A stretch of DNA of 64,000 nt from Polaribacter marinaquae (GTDB lineage: Bacteria > Bacteroidota > Bacteroidia > Flavobacteriales > Flavobacteriaceae), in the NCBI RefSeq assembly GCF_038019025.1, contig NZ_CP150496.1:461501-525500 (forward strand), written 5' to 3'. The notes beneath the pieces were generated by a model that worked only from the letters and a program-made list of their open reading frames with translations, had not been told where the DNA came from and did no database searches. Of this stretch, positions 1 through 8,909 are shown piece by piece. Each line of letters begins with the position of its first letter. Positions within the stretch are counted from its first letter, which is position 1. Position numbers and translations under genes: made by a program.

Positions 1-1
1 A

Positions 2-817
2 ACGGCTTTAAATAAAAGAATCTTAACTTCTGCAACACAAGGTGTTGAAATCCCTGATTTTGTAAGAATGGATAAACCAAATACGGTAAATTATCTTAAA
101 GCTACAACTTCTAAACTTCAAATAAAAACAGTTGTATCGCCTGCTAAAAATAAGCAAAACACACTTTTACATTTATTGAATCATTTAGGCAATCAACAAG
201 GAATCATTTTTTGCAATCTAAAAGATAGTATCAATACTGTAAGTAATTTTTTAGAAAGTAAAAATATTAAGCATGGTTGCTTTAGTGGCGGAATGGAGCA
301 AAAAGATAGAGAAAGATCTTTAATTAAATTTAGAAATGGTACCAATCAATTATTAATTGCCACAGATTTGGCTGCAAGAGGAATTGACGTGCCAGAAATG
401 AAATTTATCATTCATTATGAATTACCAAGTGCCGTAGAAGAATTTACACACAGAAATGGTAGAACAGCTAGAGTTTCTGCTAAAGGAACTGCTTATGTTT
501 TAAAATGGAAAGATGAAAGAGTACCCGATTTTATTAAAAATGTTGAAGTAGCAAACATATCTAAACAAGCGGAAAGAAAAGCTGTTTTTTGGGAAACACT
601 ATTTATTTCTGGTGGAAGAAAAGACAAAATCTCTAAAGGTGATATTGCCGGTTTATTTATAAAACAAGGTAAACTAACTAAAGACCAACTTGGTGTTATA
701 GAATTAAAACAAGATTGTGCATTTGTTGCTGTGCCTGCAAGTTTAACTGCGGATTTAGTTGATAAATTAAACAATTCTCGTTTAAAGAAGAAAAAAGTTA
801 GAATTTACGAAGTCTAA
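2..817 (+). CDS. DEAD-box RNA helicase, DbpA-like, C-terminal part (cut by window start)
   Basis: The frame is open from base 2, so this is the 3' part of a longer gene. The first residues visible include LTSAT, which is helicase motif III. The second RecA domain follows, with GIIFCN, ATDLAARGID (motif V) and HRNGRTAR (motif VI). The last ~70 residues, from GGRKDKISKGDIAGLF to KKKKVRIYEV, resemble the DbpA-type RNA-binding (RRM-like) domain, which in E. coli DbpA targets 23S rRNA helix 92. A role in 50S ribosome assembly is inferred from that domain. ATP-binding motifs I and II must lie upstream of the window. The first in-window ATG (base 68) is internal, not the real start. A second DEAD-box gene follows, with its own promoter-like box. 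Confidence 0.9.
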   Translation, partial: TALNKRILTSATQGVEIPDFVRMDKPNTVNYLKATTSKLQIKTVVSPAKNKQNTLLHLLNHLGNQQGIIFCNLKDSINTVSNFLESKNIKHGCFSGGMEQKDRERSLIKFRNGTNQLLIATDLAARGIDVPEMKFIIHYELPSAVEEFTHRNGRTARVSAKGTAYVLKWKDERVPDFIKNVEVANISKQAERKAVFWETLFISGGRKDKISKGDIAGLFIKQGKLTKDQLGVIELKQDCAFVAVPASLTADLVDKLNNSRLKKKKVRIYEV

Positions 818-905
818 TTTTTTTTTAATTTTAAGTTTCATTTTTCCATCAGAATTAAAAATAAAGAAACCTAACTACGGCAATTATATAAACTAAAAAC
901 AGTAG

Positions 906-913
906 TACATTTG
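906..913 (+). promoter_or_regulatory. Bacteroidota -7 box for the helicase at 930
   Basis: TACATTTG matches the Bacteroidota TAnnTTTG -7 consensus and lies 16 bases before the ATG at 930. No clear TTTG is seen at the expected -33 distance, so it rests on one box. The leader would be about ten bases. Confidence 0.5.
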
Positions 914-929
914 CATAAAATATTTTTTT

Positions 930-2261
930 ATGTTAAAACAGTTTTCCGAATTAGGAATTAATAATGAATTACAAAAGGGTTTAATAGATTTAGAAATTTC
1001 TAAGCCTACAGAAATTCAAGAAAAAGTGATTCCTATTGCTTTAAATAATAGTGAAGACATAGTTGCTTTGGCTAAAACAGGTACTGGTAAAACAGCTGCT
1101 TTTGGCTTGCCATTATTACAATTAATAGATACAGATAATTCGAATATACAAGCTGTAATTTTAGCACCTACAAGAGAGTTAGGCCAACAAATTGCTTCTA
1201 ATTTAGAAGCTTATGCTAAATTTTGCCCTTCAATTTCTATTGCTACTATTTGTGGCGGAATACCAATAAAACCACAGATAGAACGTTTAAAAAAACCAAC
1301 TCAAATTGTAGTTGCAACTCCTGGTAGACTTGCAGATCTAGTAAAAAGAGAAGCTATAAACATAAAAAATATCTCTTACTTTATTCTAGATGAAGCAGAT
1401 GAAATGGTTAGCGCTTTAAAAGAAGGTTTAGATAGTATTATTAAGGAAATTCCTAAAAAAAGAAGAACACTACTTTTTACAGCTACAATGCCAGGTTCTA
1501 TTAGACAAATGGTAAATAACTACATGTCTAAAAATGTTGTTCAAATTGAAGCTGATATGGCAACAATGGGTCATCAAGGAATTAATCATAAATATGTAGT
1601 TGTAGAACCGATAGAAAAATTAGAGGTTTTACTTCATTTTTTAAATTCTAAATCGGGCAAAAGAGGTATAATTTTTTGTAAAACTAAAGCTGCAGTAAAT
1701 AAATTAGCCAAAAAATTAGCGATAAATAAATTTTCTTCTGGTGCACTACACGGTAGTTTAACTCAAGGAATTAGAGATCGAATAATGGATCAATTTAGAG
1801 AAGGACATATTGATACATTAGTTGCTACAGATTTAGCTGCCAGAGGTATCGATGTTAAAGATTTAGCATATGTTGTAAATTATCATTTACCAGATACGTA
1901 TGACGCTTATGTTCACAGAAGTGGAAGAACGGCTAGGGCAGGAGCAAGCGGATTATCGTTATCCATCATTCAAAAGGAAGAAGAACAAGATATTACAGAT
2001 TTTGAAAGAGAATTAGACATTAGGTTTGAAACTTTTAAAAAAGCAGATGCTAAAAGTATTGAAGAAAATAATGCTTTAGTTTGGGCAAATAAAATTTTTA
2101 AAACAAAACCTAACCGTTCTGTAGATGAAGATTTTAAAGCTCAAATTAAAACCATCTTTCACCATTTAACAAAAGATGAATTGGTAGATAAAATTTTAGC
2201 AAACTATTTAGCGAATACAAAAAATACATCATCAGAAACCACAAAAAATAAAAGGAAATAA
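930..2261 (+). CDS. ATP-dependent DEAD-box RNA helicase
   Basis: A complete 443-residue DEAD-box helicase core that unwinds short RNA duplexes with ATP in the cytoplasm. All motifs are visible: Q motif near residues 25-32 (KPTEIQEK), motif I AKTGTGKT at 48-55, Ia PTRELGQQ at 80-87, Ib TPGR at 130-133, DEAD at 154-157, motif III as TAT at 184-186 (the usual form is SAT), DLAARGID at 301-308 and HRSGRTAR at 329-336. The tail after residue 370 is short and lysine-rich with no recognisable RNA-binding domain, so the target RNA cannot be named. The SDR-like gene starts 15 bases downstream and is probably cotranscribed. RhlE/CsdA-like roles in cold RNA metabolism are possible but not shown by the sequence. 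Confidence 0.93.
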   Translation: MLKQFSELGINNELQKGLIDLEISKPTEIQEKVIPIALNNSEDIVALAKTGTGKTAAFGLPLLQLIDTDNSNIQAVILAPTRELGQQIASNLEAYAKFCPSISIATICGGIPIKPQIERLKKPTQIVVATPGRLADLVKREAINIKNISYFILDEADEMVSALKEGLDSIIKEIPKKRRTLLFTATMPGSIRQMVNNYMSKNVVQIEADMATMGHQGINHKYVVVEPIEKLEVLLHFLNSKSGKRGIIFCKTKAAVNKLAKKLAINKFSSGALHGSLTQGIRDRIMDQFREGHIDTLVATDLAARGIDVKDLAYVVNYHLPDTYDAYVHRSGRTARAGASGLSLSIIQKEEEQDITDFERELDIRFETFKKADAKSIEENNALVWANKIFKTKPNRSVDEDFKAQIKTIFHHLTKDELVDKILANYLANTKNTSSETTKNKRK

Positions 2262-2276
2262 TAGTTTTAGTATTTT

Positions 2277-3815
2277 ATGAGCAAAGAAATTAAAGAGAAT
2301 AAAGAAGTTGCTGTTTGTATAGAAACTATTCAGAATTTATTAAAAGATACAAATCAACTTTTCGAATTACCAGAAGCACAAAGAATTGCTCTTTTTAAGG
2401 TTGCTGGTGAATTGTCTAGACCGAATAGAGACGAGTTTCAGCGAAGACGAAAAGATGCAAAAAAAGCTGCAAAACGTAAAAAAATTGAAAGTGATAAACA
2501 TGCTAGAAAATCTACCGGAATAAGGTCTGCTAGAGAAGCTGCATTATTTGTTGCTCCTAAATTATTAGGCGCAGCTCAAATAGAAAAAGACACACCAGAA
2601 TTAGAGTCACCAAGAAACTGTTACGTATGTAAAACAGTGTATACTAAATTGCATCACTTTTACGACACAATGTGTACAGAATGTGGCGATTTAAACTATG
2701 CTAAACGTTTTCAAACTACAGATTTAAAAGATCAAGTTGCTGTAATTACAGGTTCTCGTTTAAAAATTGGATATCATATAACCTTAATGTTATTAAGATC
2801 TGGTGCAACAGTTGTTGCCACTACTAGATTTCCTGCAGATTCTGCAATCCGTTTTTCTAAAGAAGAAGATTATAAAGACTGGAGCCATCGTTTACATATT
2901 CATGGCTTAGATTTAAGACACATACCGAGTGTAGAAATCTTTTGTAACTATATAGAACAGAAATACGATCGTTTAGATATATTAATTAACAATGCGGCTC
3001 AAACCGTAAGAAGACCTTCTGGTTTTTATTACCATTTAATGGAAAATGAAAAAAAGCCGGTAGATCAATTACCTAAATTAGCACAAACGCTGCTAAAAGA
3101 TCATGAAGCTTGTCTAGAGGAATTGTCTAGCTTAAGTGTTTCTACAAACAAAACGAGTAAAAATAACGTTTTACCTGTAACATGGCATGGTCCAGAACCA
3201 GGAATTGGTTTGCGTAATTCTGCAGAATTATCTCAAATACCGTATAGTTTCGATAATTCTTTACAAGCAGCAGAAGTTTTTCCTGAAGGAAAATTAGATG
3301 CAGATTTACAACAAGTAGATTTAAGAAAAACCAATAGTTGGCGTTTAAGATTGGGGGAAATTGAAACAACTGAAATGGTAGAAGTTCAGTTGGTAAATGC
3401 TGTAGCTCCTTTTGTTTTATGCAACCGATTATCATCTTTAATGATGAAAGAAAATACGGGTAAAAAACATATAATTAATGTAACGGCAATGGAAGGGAAG
3501 TTTCATCGATTTAAAAAGGAAGATAGACATCCGCATACAAACATGGCAAAAGCTGCATTAAATATGTTAACGCACACTTCTGCATCTACATTTGCTAAAT
3601 CTGGTATTTATATGAACGCTGTAGATACAGGTTGGGTTACAGATGAAGATCCGGCAGAATTATCAAAAAAGAAAACAGAAATTCACGATTTTCAACCACC
3701 ACTAGACATTGTTGATGGTGCTGCTAGAGTTATGGATCCGTTAATTGACGGAATAAATACAGGAAAGCATTGGTGCGGTAAGTTCTTAAAAGATTATTTT
3801 CCTATCGATTGGTAA
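2277..3815 (+). CDS. Large SDR-fold protein with N-terminal basic region and zinc ribbon
   Basis: 512 residues, about twice a normal short-chain dehydrogenase. Residues 50-80 are very basic ([14 protein letters not shown]). Four cysteines, C115/C118 and C133/C136, form a likely zinc ribbon. A Rossmann domain starts near 152, with TGSRLKIG (158-165) in place of the usual TGxxxGIG and NNAAQ at 238-242. Where an SDR has catalytic Ser and YxxxK, this protein has NVTAMEG (401-407) and HTNMAK, with Thr at 421 in place of Tyr and Lys425 kept. Nucleotide binding is plausible but classic dehydrogenase chemistry is not. It follows a DEAD-box gene by 15 bases, and the basic/zinc-ribbon head suggests nucleic-acid contact (inference). 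Proteins of this build exist in Bacteroidota and some eukaryotes as far as I recall; the substrate is unknown. Confidence 0.8.
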   Translation: MSKEIKENKEVAVCIETIQNLLKDTNQLFELPEAQRIALFKVAGELSRPNRDEFQRRRKDAKKAAKRKKIESDKHARKSTGIRSAREAALFVAPKLLGAAQIEKDTPELESPRNCYVCKTVYTKLHHFYDTMCTECGDLNYAKRFQTTDLKDQVAVITGSRLKIGYHITLMLLRSGATVVATTRFPADSAIRFSKEEDYKDWSHRLHIHGLDLRHIPSVEIFCNYIEQKYDRLDILINNAAQTVRRPSGFYYHLMENEKKPVDQLPKLAQTLLKDHEACLEELSSLSVSTNKTSKNNVLPVTWHGPEPGIGLRNSAELSQIPYSFDNSLQAAEVFPEGKLDADLQQVDLRKTNSWRLRLGEIETTEMVEVQLVNAVAPFVLCNRLSSLMMKENTGKKHIINVTAMEGKFHRFKKEDRHPHTNMAKAALNMLTHTSASTFAKSGIYMNAVDTGWVTDEDPAELSKKKTEIHDFQPPLDIVDGAARVMDPLIDGINTGKHWCGKFLKDYFPIDW

Positions 3816-3840
3816 AACATTTTTTTAGACATTAAACATA

Positions 3841-3870
3841 AAAAAGCCCATCTTAAAAGATGGGCTTTTT
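3841..3870. terminator. Bidirectional terminator hairpin
   Basis: AAAAAGCCCATCTT and AAGATGGGCTTTTT form a near-perfect stem around a short A loop, with T/A runs on both sides. It lies between the convergent SDR-like gene and the M14 peptidase, so it can stop transcription from both. Confidence 0.9.
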
Positions 3871-3889
3871 AAGTTTAAAAAAATAAACT

Positions 3890-5632
3890 TTACTTATTTG
3901 ATTTACTTAGTAAACCTCCTTTTGCACTGTCTACCGTGATTGTAAATTTAGAATTTCCTTTTACAATCCATCGTACTTTAACAACGCCGTTACCAGGTAT
4001 ATTTCTTACTCTTAATTTAGCCGGATTTACCTTTTGTTCTTTGTTAACGTTAAAATCTTCGTTAGAAACCAACATACCTGCAATTACTTTTACACCAGAA
4101 ATTGATATATAATCTGGTCTTGTAATATTGTATTTTAAATCTTGACTAGCATGCGTTGGCATTAATCTATCATTTTTAATTGTAGCTGTAATTTCTTTTA
4201 AACCACCACTAATTTTCTTTTCAGATATATTAGAAATTGATAAATTAGGCATATGTTGTGCATGGTAAAATGTAAATGCCATGTTTCTATGTGCTTCTTC
4301 TTCTAACATAAAACCAGGTGTTGCTCTACCAAAATTCTTTTTAAAGCCACCAACTTCTATTTTGCCATAAGTAGGATGATCGTATTCCTTCCATGGTGTA
4401 AAAGCATCTCCCATTAACAACTCTTTATCAAAATCATAAGTTTGATTTCTATCTCTACCTCGTTTTTTATAATACGCAAAAGAAGTAAAAATCTCATTTG
4501 TAAAAGTGTAAATTCCTCTACTACCATAAAACCAATCTAATTCGCCACCAAATACCGAGTATAAGTCTTTATATACAGTTAAGTAACGATAACCAGGTAA
4601 CATTTTTTCTCCTTTTTTACCAATAGCATCATAAATTCTTATGTCTTGTCTGTTGTATGTTGCTAAATCCTCTTGTGCACCAGGACCTCTTAAAATCATT
4701 CCGCCAGAGTTATGAAAACTTTGTGCACCTGCAATATTAGGATGCGCTAAAACAAAATCTGCAACGGCTCTTGTTTCTGGTAACGAAAAAGGATGCTTGT
4801 AAGCACCACGCTGAATATAATCTGGTTGCCATTTCCAACCCCAATCTCTATTTGGATCGTAATAACCATGTGTATCTTCATTTATTCTTCCGTCACCATC
4901 ATTATCAATTCCTTCATTACCAAGATATTCATATCGCTGTGTTGTAACTACATCATCTGGCCCAATTGCAATCATTTTTCTAGGATCTAAAGGATCTACA
5001 ATATAATTACCATCATCACTTTTTCTTCTCATTCTAGTAATAGAACCATCACCATCAATATCATCATAACCATCTTCATCAAACTTACCATCTCTATCAT
5101 CATCCAAAGGAATCATACCAGATCTTGGGCTACTTCCGGTATTTGCTTCTTTCATAAAGTCGTTTCTAGCATCTGGATTTATAGTTGGTACAATGTAAAA
5201 TATACGATCATTTAACATATTTGTTATGTACTCGTTATCATTAAAATTTTCTGTTAAATACCAAGCAGTGTAAATACTTATTTCTCCTCCTTGAATTTCA
5301 TTTGAATGAATGTTTCCGTCTAAATAAAAACCAGGTTTTCTATCTGCTTTTCCTTCTTTATAATTTGTAATTGCTAACATCCAAATATCTTTACCTAAAG
5401 CAGATTTACCAATTGATTGCCTTTTTACTAAATTAGGATGCGCATCAGCAATTTTTTTACTTAAAGCAGCTAAACCTTCTGATGTATAATATCTATTAAA
5501 AGAAATTTGAACTTTTGGATTATGAGGTGAACCCGCAGCTCTAAAAACTTCTGAACTATTTTGTGCACCAATTGCTAATGGAAATAAAAATAATAGCAAC
5601 AATGATTTTAATATATTTCTATTGAATTTCAT
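3890..5632 (-). CDS. Secreted M14-family zinc carboxypeptidase
   Basis: 580 residues with an N-terminal signal peptide (KSLLLLFLFPLAIGAQ). The M14 active site is complete by inspection: H109 and E112 in NIHSNE, N261-R262 in DPNRDW, third zinc ligand H307 in QSFHNSGG, and general base E380 in YTFTNEIF. Two aspartate-rich inserts (DDDRDGKFDEDG near 177-188 and GIDNDGDGRINED near 241-253) look like calcium-binding DxDxDG loops. It should cleave C-terminal residues from peptides outside the cytoplasm, probably as a nutrient-acquisition or envelope enzyme. The paralogue immediately upstream (16-base gap) shares the layout but lacks the catalytic residues, and the two are probably one operon. The C-terminal 120 residues form a beta-rich accessory domain. 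Confidence 0.9.
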   Translation of the reverse strand: MKFNRNILKSLLLLFLFPLAIGAQNSSEVFRAAGSPHNPKVQISFNRYYTSEGLAALSKKIADAHPNLVKRQSIGKSALGKDIWMLAITNYKEGKADRKPGFYLDGNIHSNEIQGGEISIYTAWYLTENFNDNEYITNMLNDRIFYIVPTINPDARNDFMKEANTGSSPRSGMIPLDDDRDGKFDEDGYDDIDGDGSITRMRRKSDDGNYIVDPLDPRKMIAIGPDDVVTTQRYEYLGNEGIDNDGDGRINEDTHGYYDPNRDWGWKWQPDYIQRGAYKHPFSLPETRAVADFVLAHPNIAGAQSFHNSGGMILRGPGAQEDLATYNRQDIRIYDAIGKKGEKMLPGYRYLTVYKDLYSVFGGELDWFYGSRGIYTFTNEIFTSFAYYKKRGRDRNQTYDFDKELLMGDAFTPWKEYDHPTYGKIEVGGFKKNFGRATPGFMLEEEAHRNMAFTFYHAQHMPNLSISNISEKKISGGLKEITATIKNDRLMPTHASQDLKYNITRPDYISISGVKVIAGMLVSNEDFNVNKEQKVNPAKLRVRNIPGNGVVKVRWIVKGNSKFTITVDSAKGGLLSKSNK

Positions 5633-5648
5633 CTTTTCTAATTTTTAT

Positions 5649-7274
5649 TTATTTCAATTTTATTGTTGCAGAATCTAAGCCTGTATGCGATGTTCCTGCT
5701 TCTAATGTTACACTACCATTCCCTTTTATTAACCAAGAAAATTGTACAGAACTGTCACCATCTATACTATTTAATAATGTAATTTCTTTACCGCTAATAA
5801 TTTCTTGATTCTTTTTTAAACCTATGGCGACTTTAATTTTTCTTAGCCATCTAGATCTTTTACCCATTTCTGTATGTGTTGGTAATAAACCGCTATTGTG
5901 CACGTCTACAGAAATTCTTGTAATTCCGTTTCCTACAGCTTCTGATGTTAAATTTTGAAGTGTAATATTAGGTTGCATTTTTGCCAATTCTATAATAAAA
6001 TCTGTATGCTTTTTACTAATATCTGCCACTAATTTATAGGGCGGATTTATCATTTTATAAGGAGCAATACCACCAACTTCTACTTTTTTATTAGGAAAAT
6101 CTGGATGAGAAACCGTTGTCCAATCTACAAATGCATTTTTAACATTTTCTTTTTCTGCCCATCTTAAGTAATTTACTACTTTATTTTTTGATGCTTTTTT
6201 AGCAGAATCTTTTACTTGAGGCACCCACCAACCCGGAGTTGACAATGCTAGTTTACCAAAATGAAAGTAAGACCATTGGAAAAAATCACCACCTTTGCCT
6301 TTAGAACTAGGAGCATTTTTAGCTTTAATAATTTTATTATACTTATCTGATAAAAACTTATTTAAAGCTGCATCTTGTTTTAAAACACTAGTTACAACTC
6401 GTTTTTTGGCACCAGAGGCACTATATTTTAAAGGTGTAGATAAATTGTTTTCTGGCCCTAATGTTACAATGGCAAAAATATTCCATCGATCGTATAAAAA
6501 AGAAAGTAAATCTCTATTTTCTTTTTCAGAAACAGGATGTTCTCCGGCACCAGGTGTAAAATATTGATAATTATAGCTAAAATTTTTATTGAATAAAATT
6601 CCGCCTTTACCGTCTTCATTAAAAGCGCCATCTTTATCATTATCAATTCCTTCACTTAACAATTTATAAGTTCCTTTTTCGCCTTTATTAATATCGGCTT
6701 TTACAAGAACTCTGTCATCTTCTTTTAATGTTGTGTAATCGCCTGTAATATCTTCTACACGCATCATGGTTATCAAACCATCATTATTTAAATCGTCAAA
6801 AGAATCTTCATTTACAGCACCGTCTCTATCATCATCTGTCTTTTTAGCATTACCATTTTTATAATGTTTTAAAGACGAAAAATAGTTTTCTGTAGCATTC
6901 GGACTCATGTTCGGAAAAATGTAAAAAGTAGTTTTTTCTAAAACATTTGCATGATTTTTTAAAATGTTATCTGCAATATTAACAGCCATTTCTGGTCCTA
7001 AAATATGAGAACCATCTACACCACTTACAATTGCAATTGCTGGTTTATTTTCTGCATTGCCTTTAGATAATGTTAATGCCCAAATCTTATGCCCACCAAT
7101 TGTAGTGGTTAATGCTTCTAATTTAGTATTAGCAGCATTCGATTTTTGAAGTGTTTTGATTTTTTGAGTAAGTTTACTGTAATTACTATAATCGGATTGT
7201 GCCGAAATTTGTAACGTAGTAAAACAAATTGTCATCCCTATCAAAAAGAGAGATGCTCGTTTTTTATTAAACAT
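5649..7274 (-). CDS. M14-like secreted protein, predicted catalytically inactive paralogue
   Basis: 541 residues with a signal peptide (LFLIGMTICFTTLQISAQ). It aligns by eye with the neighbouring M14 carboxypeptidase over its full length, including both calcium-type loops (DDDRDGAVNEDS near 147-158 and GIDNDKDGAFNED near 209-221). The catalytic positions are replaced: HSNE is DGSH (87-90), NRD is NKN (229-231), the third zinc ligand in FHNSGG is lost (IVTLGPENN, 269-277), and the general-base segment TFTNEIF is LALSTPG (342-348). It probably keeps the fold and binds peptide or the active partner without cleaving. The tandem arrangement suggests duplication followed by loss of catalysis, or a subunit role. 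It is probably the first gene of a two-gene operon. Confidence 0.82.
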   Translation of the reverse strand: MFNKKRASLFLIGMTICFTTLQISAQSDYSNYSKLTQKIKTLQKSNAANTKLEALTTTIGGHKIWALTLSKGNAENKPAIAIVSGVDGSHILGPEMAVNIADNILKNHANVLEKTTFYIFPNMSPNATENYFSSLKHYKNGNAKKTDDDRDGAVNEDSFDDLNNDGLITMMRVEDITGDYTTLKEDDRVLVKADINKGEKGTYKLLSEGIDNDKDGAFNEDGKGGILFNKNFSYNYQYFTPGAGEHPVSEKENRDLLSFLYDRWNIFAIVTLGPENNLSTPLKYSASGAKKRVVTSVLKQDAALNKFLSDKYNKIIKAKNAPSSKGKGGDFFQWSYFHFGKLALSTPGWWVPQVKDSAKKASKNKVVNYLRWAEKENVKNAFVDWTTVSHPDFPNKKVEVGGIAPYKMINPPYKLVADISKKHTDFIIELAKMQPNITLQNLTSEAVGNGITRISVDVHNSGLLPTHTEMGKRSRWLRKIKVAIGLKKNQEIISGKEITLLNSIDGDSSVQFSWLIKGNGSVTLEAGTSHTGLDSATIKLK

Positions 7275-7403
7275 AATAGTTAAGTTTGGTTAATTTAAAT
7301 AATTATGTTTAAATATATAGTTTTCTATATATAATGCATTCTTTAGTGTCTTTTACACCTAAATATTAAGGATTGTTTAACAGATTTTAACATTTTTAAA
7401 CTA

Positions 7404-7437
7404 AAAAGTTGTAATTCTTTAAAGAATTACAACTTTT
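7404..7437. terminator. Perfect 34-bp palindromic terminator
   Basis: A perfect palindrome, arm AAAAGTTGTAATTCTTT, ends in T/A runs on both strands. It lies just downstream of the desaturase gene (minus strand) and isolates it from the M14 genes. Confidence 0.85.
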
Positions 7438-7457
7438 ATTGATATTATAAAGAAGTG

Positions 7458-8198
7458 TTATTTTTGGATTGAAATAGGTTTTAATTTTATAAAGCCTAAA
7501 AAATCTAATACTTTAATAATTTGATATGTTACATCAATTTCGTGCCACTTTACGCCAAAATTTGCACTACTAGCATGTTTGTGATGATTGTTATGATATC
7601 CTTCTCCCATCATTAAAAAATCAAAAGGAAATAGATTTTTACTCGTATTTGTCATTTTATAATTTACGTAACCATAAATATGACCAAACCAATTGATAAT
7701 AACTCCGTGAATTGGTGCCATTAAAAGTGCAATTGGTAATAAAAACCATTGCCATAATGCAGTTGTAAAATAAGCAAAAAATAAGATGTAAAAAGCAATC
7801 CAGAGTAATCTAGAAAAACGAGAACTTGCATAGCTATCAAAGCTTTTCCATTGTGGTACGTTCTTGGTAAACTTACTATCTACTGGTATTTTTTGTTGAT
7901 TAATTTGCTGATAAATTGTTTTAGTTTTCCACATCATTGCAAATAAATTAGAATCGTAAGAAGGTGAGTGCGGATCTTTTTCTGTGTCTGTATATGCATG
8001 ATGCATTCGATGCATTATACCATAACCATAAGCGCTTAAATAACTAGAACCTTGAAAAAACCAAGTTAAAACAAACGTAACACGCTCCATGGTTTTAGAC
8101 ATTGTAAAAACCTGATGTGCAGCGTACCGATGTAAAAAGAAAGACTGAAAAAATAAGCCTCCGTACCAAAGAATTACTACAAATAAAACTATAATCAT
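7458..8198 (-). CDS. Membrane fatty-acid (acyl-CoA/acyl-lipid) desaturase
   Basis: 246 residues from the chosen start. The three histidine boxes of membrane di-iron desaturases are present in order: HRYAAH in the first quarter, HRMHH followed by AYTDTEKDPHSP, and HNNHHKH near the C-terminus. Hydrophobic segments flank them. It introduces a double bond, probably delta-9, into fatty acyl chains at the inner membrane, which helps membrane fluidity in cold water. A longer reading from 8237 is possible, but the -7 box TATCTTTG at 8212-8219 would lie inside it, so the ATG at 8198 (MIIVLFVVILWYGG) is preferred, with a leader of roughly ten bases. The Crp-like regulator upstream has its own promoter box and may regulate it (inference from position only). 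Confidence 0.9.
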   Translation of the reverse strand: MIIVLFVVILWYGGLFFQSFFLHRYAAHQVFTMSKTMERVTFVLTWFFQGSSYLSAYGYGIMHRMHHAYTDTEKDPHSPSYDSNLFAMMWKTKTIYQQINQQKIPVDSKFTKNVPQWKSFDSYASSRFSRLLWIAFYILFFAYFTTALWQWFLLPIALLMAPIHGVIINWFGHIYGYVNYKMTNTSKNLFPFDFLMMGEGYHNNHHKHASSANFGVKWHEIDVTYQIIKVLDFLGFIKLKPISIQK

Positions 8199-8211
8199 TA
8201 ATGTTTTTTTG

Positions 8212-8219
8212 CAAAGATA
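8212..8219 (-). promoter_or_regulatory. -7 box of the desaturase gene
   Basis: Minus strand TATCTTTG is an exact TAnnTTTG match, 13 bases before the ATG at 8198. It decides the start, because the longer reading frame would translate through it. A TTG-like -33 lies about 20 bases further upstream. Confidence 0.65.
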
Positions 8220-8263
8220 AATTGATATCAAAAGCAAAACAATGAACCCAAATCAATAAAAAA

Positions 8264-8833
8264 TTATACTCTTTTTCTTATTCTACTTAGGGCTTGCGCT
8301 GTTACACCAATGTAAGAACTAATATATTTTAACGGTATTACTTTTAACAACTCTGGTCTTTCTTTAAAAAGCTGCAAATAACGTTCTTCTGCTGTTAAGT
8401 TTAGCAAATTTTGTTCTCTTTTAGATTTTATTAAAAAAAGTCTTTCTGCTGTTAACCTACCAATTAAATTACCAATTTGTGTCGTTTTATAAACTTCTTG
8501 TAAATCTTTATATGTAATGCTTAAAATTGTAGTTTTTGTAAGCGTTTGTAATTGATATAACGAAGGTCTTTGTGTTAAAAAAGAATCATAAGCACTTACA
8601 AACTGATTTTTAAAACTAAAACCAAATGTAATTTCTTTTTCTGGATTTTCTTTAGGTATAAATAACCTAACAACACCAGATTCTATAAAAGAAATATGAT
8701 TTTCTATTTCGTTGATTTTTAAAAAAGTGGTTTTCTTCGGAATTACTCTTCGTTGTAATTTAGAGGTAAAAAAGTTCCAATCTTTATCAGAAATGTCTGC
8801 AATTTGATTGATATATTCTTTTATTTGATCCAC
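8264..8833 (-). CDS. Crp/Fnr-family transcription regulator
   Basis: 189 residues. The first ~120 read as a cyclic-nucleotide-binding-type beta roll (HISFIESGVVRLFIPKENPEKEITFGF), and the end carries a short helix-turn-helix (LKYISSYIGVTAQALSRIRKRV). The arginine/serine pair of a true cAMP phosphate cassette is not evident, so the ligand is unknown. This is common in the Bacteroidota members of the family. The start codon is GTG (complement of 8831-8833), and the -7 box at 8859-8866 places the mRNA start about 20 bases upstream. It sits between a desaturase and a permease on the same strand and could control either. Confidence 0.88.
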   Translation of the reverse strand: MDQIKEYINQIADISDKDWNFFTSKLQRRVIPKKTTFLKINEIENHISFIESGVVRLFIPKENPEKEITFGFSFKNQFVSAYDSFLTQRPSLYQLQTLTKTTILSITYKDLQEVYKTTQIGNLIGRLTAERLFLIKSKREQNLLNLTAEERYLQLFKERPELLKVIPLKYISSYIGVTAQALSRIRKRV

Positions 8834-8858
8834 TTTTTTAAATACTTAAAATTAGATG

Positions 8859-8866
8859 CAAAGATA
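8859..8866 (-). promoter_or_regulatory. -7 box of the Crp/Fnr gene
   Basis: Minus strand TATCTTTG is an exact match to TAnnTTTG, 25 bases upstream of the GTG start. It is identical to the desaturase box. Confidence 0.6.
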
Positions 8867-8909
8867 AGCTTCTTAGTATTAATCCTAATGGAGTAGGAGC
8901 TTTAAATTT

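Noticed and set aside
3142..3435. 97-residue minus-strand frame inside the SDR-like gene
   Set aside because: Shadow of a well-supported gene, with no motif, promoter or conservation signal.
7458..8237. Longer desaturase starting at 8237
   Set aside because: The extra 13 codons cover an exact -7 promoter box (8212-8219); the ATG at 8198 begins at the first membrane helix.
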